A stretch of 29,762 nt of DNA from a virus: the IMG/VR virus record IMGVR_UViG_3300035698_003722, positions 1 through 29,762 of that record. One strand, written 5' to 3'. Within the stretch, counting starts at the first letter, position 1, and each line of letters starts with the position of its first letter. Below the pieces are notes generated by a model that was not told the origin of the DNA, searched no databases, and saw only the letters and a list, made by a program, of their open reading frames with translations. Both the position numbers and the translations under genes were made by a program. This document shows positions 29,468 through 29,762 of this stretch, in pieces.

Positions 29468-29472
29468 CTTTG
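29465..29472 (+). promoter_or_regulatory. Promoter -7 box (TAACTTTG) before gp25-like gene
   Basis: Perfect TAnnTTTG, the same octamer as at 14552, overlapping the stop codon of the previous gene and five bases upstream of ATG 29478. It would give a leaderless mRNA for the baseplate/lysis genes. Confidence 0.6.
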
Positions 29473-29477
29473 CAAAA

Positions 29478-29762
29478 ATGAAGGCAATCGACATAAAATT
29501 GGATCATGTGGACTACGATTTGGAAATCGTGAACGGTGATTTTGTGATTGGTGAATCAGACCAACAAAACATTCAATCCATTCTACACGCGCAAGCGGGG
29601 CAATTTTACGAAAACCCTAAAATCGGGGTTGGGATCATTAGTCATTTGAATTCAGGCGTCACCGCGACGCGGGTGAAAAATTTAATCACCAAAAATTTGA
29701 ACGCGGACAATTTCGACGTCAAGTCGGTCAACGTTGATGGTGATTTCAAAATCAATGTTGAC
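29478..29762 (+). CDS. gp25/GPW-like baseplate wedge protein, 5' part
   Basis: First 95 codons of a 100-residue protein completed at 1-145. YDLEIVNGDFVIGESDQQNI followed by QAGQFYENPKIGVGI matches the gp25/gp46 wedge family pattern (D-x-L-x...GD...Q-x-I...GxFxxxPxxGVG). It is a structural part of the baseplate wedge next to the gpJ-like protein. The start is fixed by the promoter box and CAAAAATG. Confidence 0.82.
   Translation, partial: MKAIDIKLDHVDYDLEIVNGDFVIGESDQQNIQSILHAQAGQFYENPKIGVGIISHLNSGVTATRVKNLITKNLNADNFDVKSVNVDGDFKINVD
29636..29762. repeat. Terminal direct repeat, right copy (circular overlap)
   Basis: Identical to bases 1-127. See the left copy. Confidence 0.95.

Noticed and set aside
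1-29762. CRISPR arrays, tRNA genes, insertion sequences, attachment sites
   Set aside because: Searched by eye for regular spaced repeats, GTTCGAATC-like T-loops, transposase motifs and integrase genes; none seen.

Overview
The window is the complete genome of a small tailed phage, opened at an arbitrary point inside a baseplate gene. Its first 127 bases are repeated exactly as its last 127, so the true molecule (or its permuted assembly) is a circle of 29,635 bp. Every supported gene lies on the + strand. The virion genes describe a contractile-tail phage (myovirus) of the Mu-like type found in Bacteroidota prophages and phages: DUF935/gp29-like portal, Mu F-like protein, gp36, gpG, DUF2586-type sheath, DUF6046-type baseplate protein, gpD/gpV/gp25-like baseplate parts. 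A Bacteroidota host is inferred from A-rich starts (typically AAAAAATG) with almost no Shine-Dalgarno sequence, and from -7 promoter boxes of the form TAnnTTTG before several transcription units. No host genes are present, so the host assignment is indirect.

Layout around the circle. (1) 29478-4995: end of the tail module (gp25-like, small baseplate protein, tail fibre-like proteins, gpJ-like protein), then lysis (membrane coiled-coil protein, M15 endolysin, holin, unimolecular spanin), closed by a strong terminator at 5058-5086. (2) 5260-10410: early/replication operon: unknown small genes, an SSB with a DDDLPF tip, a predicted structured RNA, a VRR-NUC nuclease, a winged-helix replication initiator/loader and a primase-helicase. 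There is no DNA polymerase gene, so the host replisome is presumably recruited. (3) 10581-13678: second early block of small unknown genes ending in a single-subunit Topo VI-A/Spo11-like TOPRIM protein. (4) 13728-14234: a stand-alone unit with its own promoter box and terminator, coding for a secreted EF-hand/dockerin-like protein. (5) 14564-29467: packaging, head, and tail morphogenesis in the usual order: terS, terL, gp36, portal, MuF, gpG, protease plus scaffold, capsid, sheath, tube, frameshifted chaperone, tape measure, hub, spike.

Regulation is unusually readable. Two early promoters share a 16-bp sequence centred on a palindrome that abuts or overlaps the -7 box. A 48-bp repeat lies upstream of both, with a short third copy upstream of the terminase operon. 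Several TAnnTTTG boxes sit only 4-7 bases before the start codon, which suggests leaderless mRNAs. A 114-bp leader made of three tandem hairpins is present twice, once before the gpG-like gene and once before the TOPRIM gene. No integrase, transposase, repressor of a recognisable type, tRNA or CRISPR array was seen.
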